Positions 54,204 through 63,654 of a DNA stretch of 64,000 nucleotides are shown in pieces. The first letter of the stretch is position 1. Each line of letters starts with the position of its first letter. Source of the stretch: Filimonas effusa. GTDB lineage: Bacteria; Bacteroidota; Bacteroidia; Chitinophagales; Chitinophagaceae. The stretch lies in contig NZ_SDHZ01000002.1 in assembly GCF_004118675.1 (NCBI RefSeq), forward strand, positions 186,001 to 250,000. The letters run 5' to 3'. Both the position numbers and the translations under genes were made by a program. The notes under the pieces were generated by a model. It ran no database searches and was not told where the DNA came from. It saw only the letters and a list, made by a program, of their open reading frames with translations.

Positions 54204-55313
54204 ATGAAAAAGAGATTTTTAGGTTGCCTGTTCATTTTCTTACTGGCAACATCTGCCTCGTTCTCCCAGCAGAAGTATCAAAAGCCTGCGCTGGAGCAAA
54301 AAGGTTCGTGGTCGCTGATCATGGTGCCTGATCTGCAGAACTATGTCAAGTGGCAAAGGAACCAGCCGCTGGTGGACCTTATGATGGCATGGATCGCTGA
54401 CAATATCGACACACTGAATATCAAGATGGTGATGGGTGTGGGTGACCTGGTAGAGAATGACGGCAAAATAACCAATGATTATGACGGCGACCAGACCTCT
54501 AAAAGCCAGTGGGAATGTGTGTCCCGGGCTTTCGGGAAACTGGACGGGAAGGTGCCTTATATTGCTGCAACGGGTAATCATGATTATAGTATTGACCCGC
54601 AGGGCAACCGCACATCTTCGTACAGCCATTTTTTCACTACAGAGAAAAATCACCTGAACCAGAAATACCTGGTTCAGAATACGCGTAATGAGCAGGGGCA
54701 GCCTACGCTGGAGAATTCGGCTTACGAATTGAAAGGATTAAATGGGAAGGACTACCTGTTCGTTACTGTTGAGTTTGGACCCAGGGATACCGTTCTTGCC
54801 TGGGCAAAAAACATAGCAGCCTTACCCCAGTATAAAAATCACAGGGTTATATTATCTACGCATGAATACCTGAATGAGAAAGACCAGCGTACTACCCGTG
54901 AAGTAAACTGGTTGTACTGGCAGCCTTACAACATAGATAATGTTATCCAGAAATCGCCCAAGGTAATATTACCGGGAGCCAATAACGGGCAGCAGGTATG
55001 GGAGAAAGTTGTACAACCTTCGTCCAACATTGAAATGGTATTATGCGGCCATATTTCCGGAGAAGGATACCGGAAGGATAAAAACAGTGCCGGCAAGAAT
55101 GTTCACCAGATCTTATTCGATGCCCAGTCGTTGGGAGGAGGACACAGAGATGGAAACGGTGGTGACGGCTGGTTGCGGATACTTGAATTTTTTCCTGACG
55201 GCAAGACGGTAAAGGTTAAAACGTTTTCGCCTTTATTTGGGGTATCGCCAACTACCCAGCAGTTTGCCTGGAAAAAAGACAGCAGGAACGAGTATGTTAT
55301 TTCGTTTGAGTAA
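54204..55313 (+). CDS. Secreted calcineurin-like metallophosphoesterase
   Basis: A 369-residue protein with a signal peptide (1-21, SASFSQ). Metal-site motifs in order: PDLQ (Asp43; Gln45 where His is common), GVGDLVEND (Asp81), TGNHDY (Asn125, His126), LSTHEY (His220) and CGHISG (His283). The set is complete for a two-metal phosphoesterase apart from the His-to-Gln change in block 1. The enzyme should hydrolyse a phosphate ester or diester in the periplasm or at the surface. Being last in the sigma-FecR-SusCD operon, it suggests that the imported compound carries phosphate. The substrate cannot be inferred further. Confidence 0.88.
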   Translation: MKKRFLGCLFIFLLATSASFSQQKYQKPALEQKGSWSLIMVPDLQNYVKWQRNQPLVDLMMAWIADNIDTLNIKMVMGVGDLVENDGKITNDYDGDQTSKSQWECVSRAFGKLDGKVPYIAATGNHDYSIDPQGNRTSSYSHFFTTEKNHLNQKYLVQNTRNEQGQPTLENSAYELKGLNGKDYLFVTVEFGPRDTVLAWAKNIAALPQYKNHRVILSTHEYLNEKDQRTTREVNWLYWQPYNIDNVIQKSPKVILPGANNGQQVWEKVVQPSSNIEMVLCGHISGEGYRKDKNSAGKNVHQILFDAQSLGGGHRDGNGGDGWLRILEFFPDGKTVKVKTFSPLFGVSPTTQQFAWKKDSRNEYVISFE

Positions 55314-55409
55314 CCTTGGAATTGACCCCAAAGATGACTTTTGTGGCAGGAATATAAAAAACGCTTTCGGGGGAAAAAGTGCTGCTTTGGGTGGTTCCAG
55401 GTCCGGATC

Positions 55410-55486
55410 AAGTGCGATGCAAGTGCGATACAAGTGCGATACAAGTGCGATCATGGTATACTTATGGTATACTTATGGTATAGCTA
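55410..55486. repeat. 11-bp tandem repeat, copy 2
   Basis: Four units of AAGTGCGATRC-type sequence (55410-55453) continue without a break in phase into three units of TGGTATACTTA-type sequence (55454-55486). The first unit type is that of the 22571 repeat. It begins 96 nt after a plus-strand stop codon, nearly the same distance as at the other site (89 nt). Confidence 0.85.
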
Positions 55487-55550
55487 TCGCATATGGGTAG
55501 TATATGTTGCCGGCTTAAGACGGCTCCCATTAACCTTTGCGACGGCAAAT

Positions 55551-55581
55551 GGGGCTGACCATGTTATTTTTGGTCAGCCCC
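55551..55581. terminator. Bidirectional terminator between the two converging Sus operons
   Basis: An 11-bp perfect stem (GGGGCTGACCA / TGGTCAGCCCC) with loop TGTTATTTT separates the plus-strand phosphoesterase gene from the minus-strand TlpA gene. Confidence 0.75.
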
Positions 55582-55661
55582 ACAATTTACCTGGCCTACC
55601 AGACTTTGGTTTGGTGGTTTGACTGAAGTTGCAACATGATTTTGCTCTGCATATGCTTCAA

Positions 55662-56495
55662 TTATTTCTGCAACAGTGCAGAGAGTTTTACATCCAGCGC
55701 CTCGCCCCGCAGATCGGTAGCGACAATAACTCCGGCAGGATCTATAAGAAAGTTGCGGGGGATACTGGTAACGCCATATAACAAGGCTGCGTTAGAATTA
55801 GGACCTTTCCCATCAGACAGCTGTATCCATGGCATAGCATCTTCCTTTACAGCACGCAACCAGTCTTCTTTCCTGAGATCGAGGGAGATAGAGATTATTT
55901 CAAAATTTTTCTGATGATAGTTCTTGTAAGCAGCAAGTAATACGGGATTTTCGGCCCTGCAGGGTTTACACCAACTAGCCCAGAAATCGACCAATACATA
56001 TTTGCCCCTGCATTGATCGAGTGACACCCTGTTTCCTTTTTCATCAGGTAAAGTAAAAGGGATGGCTTTTTCACCTATTCTTGTTTTCCGCAAGGCATCA
56101 AACCGGGCCTGTAGCTGCAGTCCTTTCTCTGAATTACGCAGTCGTTCGCTGAGGCCCAGAAATAACGGTTCGGCAAGGAGTCCCTGTGAACTTCTTCCAC
56201 GTTTTACAGCGATAGCAAGGCTTGCTTCTGCATAGGGGTATTGTTGTACAAAACTGGTTTCGATGCTATCGATCTTTTTGTATAGTACTGTCATGGCGGG
56301 AGTCAGCTTATTAAGTGACACAGTATCCTTCAAGAGGTAATAAGCTTTGGCCTGATCATTTAGCGGTTGCAACGCTTGTTGTAAAGGCCTGAGCGCTGCC
56401 TGCATGTTCTCTTCCGGCGATTGTTGCGCCAGCATAGATTTGCTTAGCAGGATCAACAATACCATTATCAACACAGATCTTTTCTTTTGCATCAT
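55662..56495 (-). CDS. TlpA-like thiol-disulfide oxidoreductase
   Basis: A 277-residue exported protein (signal peptide 1-24, SKSMLAQQ). An N-terminal helical DUF4369-like or linker region (25-135) precedes a thioredoxin fold of the AhpC/TSA-TlpA type (about 140-277): IGEKAIPFTLPDEKGNRVSL, VDFWASWCKPCRAENP with Cys176 and Cys179, and the cis-Pro loop VTSIPRNFLID (Pro246). The CKPC pair should reduce disulfides in the periplasm. It is the last gene of the sigma-FecR-SusC-SusD operon, 8 nt after SusD, a frequent arrangement in Bacteroidota when the substrate is a protein or peptide rather than a plain sugar; that inference is soft. Confidence 0.9.
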   Translation of the reverse strand: MMQKKRSVLIMVLLILLSKSMLAQQSPEENMQAALRPLQQALQPLNDQAKAYYLLKDTVSLNKLTPAMTVLYKKIDSIETSFVQQYPYAEASLAIAVKRGRSSQGLLAEPLFLGLSERLRNSEKGLQLQARFDALRKTRIGEKAIPFTLPDEKGNRVSLDQCRGKYVLVDFWASWCKPCRAENPVLLAAYKNYHQKNFEIISISLDLRKEDWLRAVKEDAMPWIQLSDGKGPNSNAALLYGVTSIPRNFLIDPAGVIVATDLRGEALDVKLSALLQK

Positions 56496-56503
56496 ATTTT
56501 GTT

Positions 56504-57943
56504 TTAAGGATTATTATTCATTCCGGGATTTTGCGCCATTACCTTACGGGGAAAGCGTAATACCAAGCGTTCTGGTTTCAAAGAATACGACGCAGACACA
56601 ATTCCGTCGGCCGTCATCAGCTGATGCGCAGACTGCGTATTTGCCAGCAGCGGGTCTACCGAAAGCCTTCTCATATCGAACCAGCGGTAGCCCTGCACAG
56701 CGAACTCACGCTGTCTTTCTTCCATAATAAACGATAATAGTTTTATCTTATCTGCGCTGGTATCTGCCGGAATAGCTGCTTCTGTAGCCGGCATCCTGTT
56801 TTTACGCAGCGTGAGCAGGTCATCTGTTGCTTTACTTAGTTCTCCATTACGGGCAAAACACTCTGCCCGAAGCAGGTACAGGTCAGGCAATACAAATCCT
56901 ACCTGCGTGAGCAACGGCCCTATCCTGCGATAGGCTCCGGCGGGGAGGTTGCCTGATGGGTAAGCTTTAGTGGAATAGAACTTCAAACGCAGATCACCGG
57001 GCTTAAACAATTTGGAGACTGCTGGTGACATCACAAATGTGTTTACGAAATAGCCGTAGGTATTGGAGAACTGCCTGCTGAAGATATTTTCTTCATTCAC
57101 TGCATGTGTAGGGATGGCGGGTCCTCCTAAAGTTGCAATAGGAAGGAATGCGCCTCCTGTAGCGAAGGTTTGATTATAATTATACAGCTTTACCGAGATA
57201 GCCGATTGCGCCAGATCGTCGAAGGCGCTATTGAGCAATGGCAGCGCTTTTTCTGGTTGCTGCATAAACAGGTACACCTTTCCCAGCAGCGCTTTTCCAA
57301 GCGGGCGGGACATGCGTAGCCGGACAGAGAGCTTTGCAGGCAAATCGTTGATGGCTGTTTCGAGGTCACCCAGGATCTGATCATACACTTCCTGTACTGA
57401 TGCGCGTGAAAAGCTGGTTAATGAAACATCGGCAGTGTTTACCAGGGGGAAACCGGCGTCGTGCGTGGCAGTTGCCGGATTGTATGGCTTGCCATAGAAA
57501 TTGATAAGCAGGAATAAGGTCCAGGCTCGTCCTGTAAGCGCTTCGGCCCGCAGGCTTTTCTTTTGCGCTTCGGGCCCCTCTGCATTCATCACTTCGTTGA
57601 TGATCTTATTATAGAGATAGATATTGGTCATAAGACCATCTAACTCCGGCGCATTTTCTTCGGCTTCATAGACTTCATCCTCCCAGCGGAACAAGCGTTG
57701 CTCGCGTGTAGTAGCTGCATCGAAATAAGACTTTATGGCAATGATATCATCGCCCAATATCACCTGCGGATTTGCACTTATATTAAGCAGGCTGGCATTG
57801 GTAAGCAGCCGTCCATAATCATCGGCGGTACCGGCAATTACGAAGCCTTTGGGCTCTACTTCGAGGAAGCTCTTTTTGCAAGAGGCAGCCAACACTATTA
57901 TACATGCGGAGACTATATACAAATATGTTGAAGAAACTTTCAT
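56504..57943 (-). CDS. SusD/RagB family lipoprotein
   Basis: A 479-residue lipoprotein. The ATG at 57943 begins the signal (MKVSSTYLYIVSACIIVLAASC, Cys22); an in-frame ATG at 58060 would overlap the SusC gene by 107 nt and hide it. Features: RAEALTGRAWTLFLLINFYG, LYLLRAECFARNGELSKATD and MEERQREFAVQGYRWFDMRR, then LRFPRKVMAQNPGMNNN. It is shorter than the other SusD proteins here and belongs to the SusD-like subgroup that pairs with long STN-type SusC proteins. It lies 10 nt after SusC. Confidence 0.92.
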   Translation of the reverse strand: MKVSSTYLYIVSACIIVLAASCKKSFLEVEPKGFVIAGTADDYGRLLTNASLLNISANPQVILGDDIIAIKSYFDAATTREQRLFRWEDEVYEAEENAPELDGLMTNIYLYNKIINEVMNAEGPEAQKKSLRAEALTGRAWTLFLLINFYGKPYNPATATHDAGFPLVNTADVSLTSFSRASVQEVYDQILGDLETAINDLPAKLSVRLRMSRPLGKALLGKVYLFMQQPEKALPLLNSAFDDLAQSAISVKLYNYNQTFATGGAFLPIATLGGPAIPTHAVNEENIFSRQFSNTYGYFVNTFVMSPAVSKLFKPGDLRLKFYSTKAYPSGNLPAGAYRRIGPLLTQVGFVLPDLYLLRAECFARNGELSKATDDLLTLRKNRMPATEAAIPADTSADKIKLLSFIMEERQREFAVQGYRWFDMRRLSVDPLLANTQSAHQLMTADGIVSASYSLKPERLVLRFPRKVMAQNPGMNNNP

Positions 57944-57953
57944 ACTTTTTGTT

Positions 57954-60900
57954 TTAAATAGATACATGAGCACCAATGGTGAGGCTATTCTGGTTAAAAG
58001 GTATTGCGCGTACACCACCTTCGGTAATATTACCGATACCATTATGAAACTCAGGATCAATGCCGTAATGGTTGGCTTTCCATAACATCACGTTATTCAC
58101 CTGCACGCGGAAGCTGATTGCTTTGGCTTTGACCCTTTGCAAGATGCCAGCAGGCAAACTCCAGGCAAGCGTGATGTCGCGCATTTTAATGTAGGCAGCA
58201 TTGAGCACATTTACATTTCCTGCGGTGTAATAGGCGACATCACGTTGTGCCGCCAATGCAGCGGTAGGCACCCACGCAGGAATATTGGTGAAAGCCTCAT
58301 CACCTGACTGTTTCCACCTGTTGGCAAACTCTGCATTTACGTTACCGCTGGTAAAGCTGCCGGCAGTGTGTACGAGGCCGCGGCCTGTATACAGGCTATT
58401 GACGTCGCGCCGCATTTTATGTCCAAAACTGTATACCAGATTTATATCCAGTGTAAAATTTTTGAAGCGCAGGGTATTACTCAGTCCCCCGTTCCAGACA
58501 GGCTGTACGGTTCCCATATACAGCACATCATTGATACCGGCGGCATTTTTAGCTTTCGCAACAGTATTGTCGTTCAATTGCACCAGGGGATTTCCATCTT
58601 TATCAAGCCCTCCATAACGGTATGCAAACAATGCGTAGGCTGCGTAACCTTCCAGGTAACTGGCATCTATTTTACCTGCGGCTGTAGTGATGGGTGTAGC
58701 CAGGTTAAGACGGGTGATCTTGTTGCTGTTATAAGAGAGGGTGAACAACGTACTCCATTCCAGGTTCGTGTTTATTACATTACGCGTATTGAGAGAAAGC
58801 TCTGCGCCCTTGTTGATCATATCGCCAAGGTTACCGGTGATTTGTGCATAACCGGAGAAGACATTCGTGTTGACCCTGCCGATAAGATTTTCTGTTTTTT
58901 TATGGTAAAGGTCTATGCTGGCGTTGATCCGGCTATCCAGTACAGAAAAGTCGATACCCATGTTGACAGTGCTGGTACGTTCCCATGTGAGTGCCCTGTT
59001 GGCGGGAGTAGCTATGAGCAGGCCAGTTCCTTCCACTCCATTTATCTGATTATTTGGAGTCAGGATATCGTATGATGCTGCACTGCCGGGGTTGGGACTA
59101 TTGCCGGTGATACCATATGTAGTGCGTAATGCAAGCCTATCAATCCAACTGACGGACCTCATAAAACTTTCGCCACTGATCAGCCATTTGCCACCGACAC
59201 TCCATATTGGCCTGTTTTGTGCGGATTTGTCTTTACCAAAAAGGTTGGACTCATCGATACGCCAACTGGCGTTGAAGGTGTATTTGCGGAGAAAAGTATA
59301 AGCAGCATTGGCATAATAGGAAGTAAAACGCGTTCTTCTTTCTGTATCCCGGAACGGAACCGCATTTGTCATCAGGCTCTTACCGGTATTATTCAGCATT
59401 ACCGGATTTACGATGCCTGTGTCTGCCAGCTTTGCATAGTTGATATTCTGGTAAGTTTTCAGGAGTTCGTTATACCCCCATACCTGTGAAGAGCGGGTAG
59501 TAAGCAGCAGTTCCTGCGCTTCCTGACCGGCAAGTAAGGAAAGCTGATGCCGCTGGTTATTCCATGAATTATTATACGTCAATTGATTTCTCACCGTCCA
59601 GTTGCGCGTAGACGAATCTGTTACAGCATACCTGCCACCTTTTGTGGGCAGATACCAGGTAGGCGTTCCGCCGGTAGTGGCGGCAGGAACCGTGTACTGT
59701 GCCACTTCGGCCCTGACACTATATGCTTTGGCATCATCATAAGAAGTGCGGGTAGCAGCTCCTTTCCACAACCCGTAAGTACCTTCAAACTTCAGTCCTT
59801 TCGCCAGTGCCAGTTGAATACCACCGGTAATTCTTGCCAGCAAAGCATCGGACCGGGTATACCCGTAATTGAATTCATTGACCGGATTATAATTAAGATC
59901 TATGCCACTCTTACCGGTATAGGCCATGCGGGTACTGTCGGAAAGGTATTGCATATAAGGCATGTCTATACTTTGCCCTGACTGGTCGTTAAACAGCTGG
60001 TACGGATAAAAGCGATTATTAACGGCGAGGTTTCTTTTGGCAGTACGCAACTGATTGGTAAGATCAGTTACCAGGAAGACAGCAGCGGTTTTCCCCAGCT
60101 TAATATCCTGTCGTACATTTATTTTAAACGTATTATTACTTTCTCCCGGCTGGTTACTTACTGTACTGGTATAGGCCGCTGAACCATAAAAGCCATATGT
60201 TTTACTACCGCCTCTAACAGAAATGGAGTGATTCATTAAAGAGGCGGGGCGGTACCATCTATCGCGGATCTGCTGCCTGTTATCGATAGCCGCCAGGCTG
60301 TCGAGGCTGGCATCCGCCTGCTGAGCAGAGATCAGTCCCCTTGCCCTGTTGTATAAAATCTGCTCATGCGGTGGCACTCCCCTGGAAGCGGTATAAATAC
60401 CTGTGAATGACGACACCGTTGCCCAGGGATTGATAACAGGGTCGAATATGTCGCGCGCTCCCTGGATGAACTGTCTGCTGTTGAGCACCGGCATATAGTT
60501 CAGATCACCGCGTCCCTGAAAGCTGTAGAAGCCATCATATTCGACACTCAGCTTTTCGTCGGTATTACCACGTTTGGTTTGTATGACAATAACGCCGTTG
60601 GATGCGCGGGAACCCCATATAGAAGCCGCTGCCGCATCTTTCAATACCGTTATATCTGCCACATCCTGGGGATTAACGGACGAAATATCTTCCAGCGGTA
60701 CGCCATCCACTACGAAAAGTGGCGTTCTGCTGCCGTTGAGTGAAGTAAGTCCTCTCACGAGTACAGGATTGGCAGCAGCGGCAGGCGAGTTATTGATGAC
60801 CAGGCCAGGGACGAGGCCATCCAGACGTTGCAAGATGTTCATACTGGTAGAGCGATTGAGCACCAGATTCATGTCGGGTTTAGCAAATGAACCGGTACTT

Positions 60901-61616
60901 CTTTCACGGGGAAGCACCTGGTAGCCGGTACTTACGATTTCCACGACCTGTAGTTTATTCTCTTTGATAGCTGCCGTTATTGCCAGGTACTGCCGGCCAT
61001 TCACCGCTATTTCCAGTGTGTAAATGTTCACGCCTGCTACGACGACAATTGCATTTACAGGAAGATGTTTTAGCTCAAAGCTGCCATCATCAGCGGTAAC
61101 CGTTCTAAGGCCGGTTCCTTTCACAGTAACGGACAGGCCCGATATAGCAACGCCTTTATCGTCGGTTATTTTCCCGGTAAGGTCACTGGTAGGCATGGCA
61201 TCATCGACAAATACCGCCAGGCTATGCGAGGGCAAGGCTTTACGGGACAGCAGGATGGTTTTTCCTGAAATACGGTATTGCAAAGGCTGATCCTTGGTGA
61301 TAAGATCCAGGAAAGCTTCTACGGCCATATCCTTTACGGATACCGACACCGGATGCGTAGCCTCCAGCAAGTTGCGGTTGCCAAATACTACGTATCCCGA
61401 CTGTTTCCTGATACTGTCGAATACGGTTTTCAACGAAAGGTTGTTGCCTGACAGGGTGATCTTTTGCGAAAAAGTGCGTGCCGATACCTGGAGGCAGATC
61501 GTAAATAAAAATAAAGTCATCAATCTCATCATCAGCGGGATTAAAGCGGGCAGCTGAAAGCGTATCCTGATAGGTATAGGAATAGCCTTACAACTGCGCA
61601 TAGCAGTTTTTTGCAT
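57954..61616 (-). CDS. SusC/RagA TonB-dependent transducer with STN domain
   Basis: A 1220-residue outer-membrane protein. The N-terminus has a basic extension before the signal peptide (MMRLMTLFLFTICLQVSART about 29-48); the ATG at 61616 is kept, though starts at residue 29, 30 or 33 are possible. STN domain about 52-128 (ITLSGNNLSLKTVFDSIRKQ, VSVSVKDMAVEAFLDLITKD), carboxypeptidase-regulatory-like domain about 145-225 (LTGKITDDKGVAISGLSV), plug (MNILQRLDGLVPGLVINN, VDGVPLEDISSVNPQDVADI, AAASIWGSRASNGVI) and barrel ending HVSI. It senses and imports the ligand of this operon with the FecR at 61713. Confidence 0.95.
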   Translation of the reverse strand: MQKTAMRSCKAIPIPIRIRFQLPALIPLMMRLMTLFLFTICLQVSARTFSQKITLSGNNLSLKTVFDSIRKQSGYVVFGNRNLLEATHPVSVSVKDMAVEAFLDLITKDQPLQYRISGKTILLSRKALPSHSLAVFVDDAMPTSDLTGKITDDKGVAISGLSVTVKGTGLRTVTADDGSFELKHLPVNAIVVVAGVNIYTLEIAVNGRQYLAITAAIKENKLQVVEIVSTGYQVLPRERSTGSFAKPDMNLVLNRSTSMNILQRLDGLVPGLVINNSPAAAANPVLVRGLTSLNGSRTPLFVVDGVPLEDISSVNPQDVADITVLKDAAAASIWGSRASNGVIVIQTKRGNTDEKLSVEYDGFYSFQGRGDLNYMPVLNSRQFIQGARDIFDPVINPWATVSSFTGIYTASRGVPPHEQILYNRARGLISAQQADASLDSLAAIDNRQQIRDRWYRPASLMNHSISVRGGSKTYGFYGSAAYTSTVSNQPGESNNTFKINVRQDIKLGKTAAVFLVTDLTNQLRTAKRNLAVNNRFYPYQLFNDQSGQSIDMPYMQYLSDSTRMAYTGKSGIDLNYNPVNEFNYGYTRSDALLARITGGIQLALAKGLKFEGTYGLWKGAATRTSYDDAKAYSVRAEVAQYTVPAATTGGTPTWYLPTKGGRYAVTDSSTRNWTVRNQLTYNNSWNNQRHQLSLLAGQEAQELLLTTRSSQVWGYNELLKTYQNINYAKLADTGIVNPVMLNNTGKSLMTNAVPFRDTERRTRFTSYYANAAYTFLRKYTFNASWRIDESNLFGKDKSAQNRPIWSVGGKWLISGESFMRSVSWIDRLALRTTYGITGNSPNPGSAASYDILTPNNQINGVEGTGLLIATPANRALTWERTSTVNMGIDFSVLDSRINASIDLYHKKTENLIGRVNTNVFSGYAQITGNLGDMINKGAELSLNTRNVINTNLEWSTLFTLSYNSNKITRLNLATPITTAAGKIDASYLEGYAAYALFAYRYGGLDKDGNPLVQLNDNTVAKAKNAAGINDVLYMGTVQPVWNGGLSNTLRFKNFTLDINLVYSFGHKMRRDVNSLYTGRGLVHTAGSFTSGNVNAEFANRWKQSGDEAFTNIPAWVPTAALAAQRDVAYYTAGNVNVLNAAYIKMRDITLAWSLPAGILQRVKAKAISFRVQVNNVMLWKANHYGIDPEFHNGIGNITEGGVRAIPFNQNSLTIGAHVSI

Positions 61617-61712
61617 AAATTGCAGTGTTTGGTTCTTGAATTTTGTTGACTAAGGCAATTTTCCAGGTTAACCAACTTCTGCCGGAAGTGCCGAAATCAC
61701 TTCCGGTTTCTG

Positions 61713-62885
61713 TTACCGGGGCAATACAACCAGCCTGCGCCCATTTTCTATTGTTACATGTAAGTCTGCATCCTGTAATCCTTTCAGTACTTCCTGCAGC
61801 GGAAGGTCTTTTCTCATATAACCCATGAAATGTACATCCGGAATACCTTTGGGATATTCTACCTCTACATTATACCAGCGTGCCAGTTGCATCATCGCTT
61901 CTTTTACGTCGGCATTTTCGAAATTAAACAGTCCATTTTTCCAGGCTACCGCCTGTTCCGTATCTGCTGGTTTTACCATGAGCTTGCCCTGCACCAACAT
62001 TGCCTTCTGACCGGGCTGAAGCAAGACTTTTTTATCAGCATATGGCGGTTTTCCCCTTAGGGCCACTTTACCATCCAGCAACGTAACAGCGAATGCATTG
62101 TCGCCAGTATATGCCTGTATATTGAAACTGGTACCCAGTACAGCTATTTCGGCCCTATTGTCTGATTCTACAAAGAAAGGTTTGTTTTTCAATTGCGCCA
62201 CTTCGAGATACGCCTCGCCTGAAATCTGAATACGTCTTTCTGTACCATCGAAAGTGGTGGGGTACCGGATGGTGCTGGCAGCATTCAACCATACCCTGGT
62301 ACCATCAGACAACATCAGCTGAAACTGCCTGCCATTAGGCGTGCTAACCGTATTAAAAGCAGCAGTGCCGGCTGCGTTTGCATCGCCCTTATATTGCAGC
62401 ATATTGTTCTCCAGGATAATCTGTGCACCACGTTCTGCTGCTATATGCCCGTTACCCAGGCTGTCGAGCACAATACGCCGTCCATCCGACAAAGTAAGAA
62501 CAGCTCCATTGCCGCCAGGGAGGATCAGCTCTGTGGAGGAGAGTTCCCCGCCAGATTGCAGACGGGTATTGTAGAACCACCAGCAGGTGGCAACCAGTAC
62601 CAAGAGGGCGGCCGCAGACAAACGCACCACCAGCGAACGGATACGTGCTTTTCGCCGGAGCAGTTGCATCTCCCGCTCTTCGCGGTAAATCCGCAATTGG
62701 AGCCGATCGAGCCATTCCGGCTGGAATGAGGGTAATACGTCCATCGTAATCAATTGCTGGTAATCGTCAAATACATGGATGTACTCTTCTTCAGAAAGTT
62801 CCTGAAGCCAGGCATACAATTCCTCTTTTTCCGTTTCGGAAATAGTATGATCGGCCATTTTCTGTAAAAGCGAGTGGTATTGCAT
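61713..62885 (-). CDS. FecR family anti-sigma factor
   Basis: A 390-residue inner-membrane protein. The cytoplasmic part (1-75) has the usual ETEKEELYAWLQELSEEEY pattern; a membrane helix follows (about 88-108, LSAAALLVLVATCWWFYN). The periplasmic FecR domain has GGNGAVLTLSDGRRIVLDSL, VSTPNGRQFQLMLSDGTRVW, LNAASTIRYPTTF and ISGEAYLEVAQL, followed by VLGTSFNIQAY, and the DUF4974-type C-terminal domain (DVKEAMMQLARWYNVEVEYP, LPLQEVLKGLQDADLHVTIE). It links the SusC transducer 96 nt downstream to the sigma factor 65 nt upstream. Confidence 0.93.
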   Translation of the reverse strand: MQYHSLLQKMADHTISETEKEELYAWLQELSEEEYIHVFDDYQQLITMDVLPSFQPEWLDRLQLRIYREEREMQLLRRKARIRSLVVRLSAAALLVLVATCWWFYNTRLQSGGELSSTELILPGGNGAVLTLSDGRRIVLDSLGNGHIAAERGAQIILENNMLQYKGDANAAGTAAFNTVSTPNGRQFQLMLSDGTRVWLNAASTIRYPTTFDGTERRIQISGEAYLEVAQLKNKPFFVESDNRAEIAVLGTSFNIQAYTGDNAFAVTLLDGKVALRGKPPYADKKVLLQPGQKAMLVQGKLMVKPADTEQAVAWKNGLFNFENADVKEAMMQLARWYNVEVEYPKGIPDVHFMGYMRKDLPLQEVLKGLQDADLHVTIENGRRLVVLPR

Positions 62886-62950
62886 ATCTGCAGCTTATAT
62901 CTACCAGCCGTAGCCAAAAGAAAAGTGTGGACGTTTTCACGGATTTTTTT

Positions 62951-63574
62951 TCAGACAGCGGAACGCAAGAGCAAATATTTGCCACCTGCCAGCAACAATA
63001 GCGTAAACAGCGGCATCTGCTTTACGTCTTTCCTTACTACTTTAGATGCTATATACAGCTGTTTTACTACTACGGCTTTAGAGAGCCCTGTAATAGCAAC
63101 GATTTCACTGAGGGAATAATCATCTATGACCCTTAATGTGTAAATCAGCCGTTGCCGGTGAGGAAGGCGATCGATTGCCTTCATGGCAGCAGCGTACATT
63201 TCTTTGTATTCCAGCGGCTGATGGTCCGTTGCTGTCAGCGTACCGGAAGCCATTTTATTCTCTCTTCTGAGGGAAGCTGTCGCCTTTCGTTTCATATCCA
63301 CAACGAGGTTTCTTGCTATTTTTATCAAAAAGCCCTCAAACGAGTTGATATGAGGCAGCAGCTCTCTCTTAATCCAGATTTTAATAAAAGCTTCCTGGAT
63401 AATATTTTCAATATCTGCACCCGGGCAGAAAGGCAACAGCCGTTGCTGAAGCCTGGGCTGATAGTAGCGGTACAAAGCGGTAAAAGCCTCCATATCCCCG
63501 GCTGAGATCCGTACAAGCAGTAGTGCGTCTTTATCTGGAGGGTCGGCTGTCAAAATGAATGCTATTAACAGCAA
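62951..63574 (-). CDS. ECF RNA polymerase sigma factor
   Basis: A 207-residue ECF sigma factor. Region 2: MEAFTALYRYYQPRLQQRLL and IENIIQEAFIKIW (about 28-70); region 4: IDRLPHRQRLIYTLRVIDDY and SLSEIVAITGLSKAVVVKQL (about 138-180). A short hydrophobic C-terminus (FTLLLLAGGKYLLL) is unusual for the group and might touch the membrane. Starts at residue 1 or a few codons later are possible. It heads the minus-strand operon with FecR, SusC, SusD and TlpA and should activate it on ligand sensing. Confidence 0.92.
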   Translation of the reverse strand: MLLIAFILTADPPDKDALLLVRISAGDMEAFTALYRYYQPRLQQRLLPFCPGADIENIIQEAFIKIWIKRELLPHINSFEGFLIKIARNLVVDMKRKATASLRRENKMASGTLTATDHQPLEYKEMYAAAMKAIDRLPHRQRLIYTLRVIDDYSLSEIVAITGLSKAVVVKQLYIASKVVRKDVKQMPLFTLLLLAGGKYLLLRSAV

Positions 63575-63654
63575 AGAAACAAAATTTGAGCGACTTCAAT
63601 TCACTGATGCATGGCCAGGGTTTAAGCAAGCCCTGCTTTAGGTTATTGGGGCGC

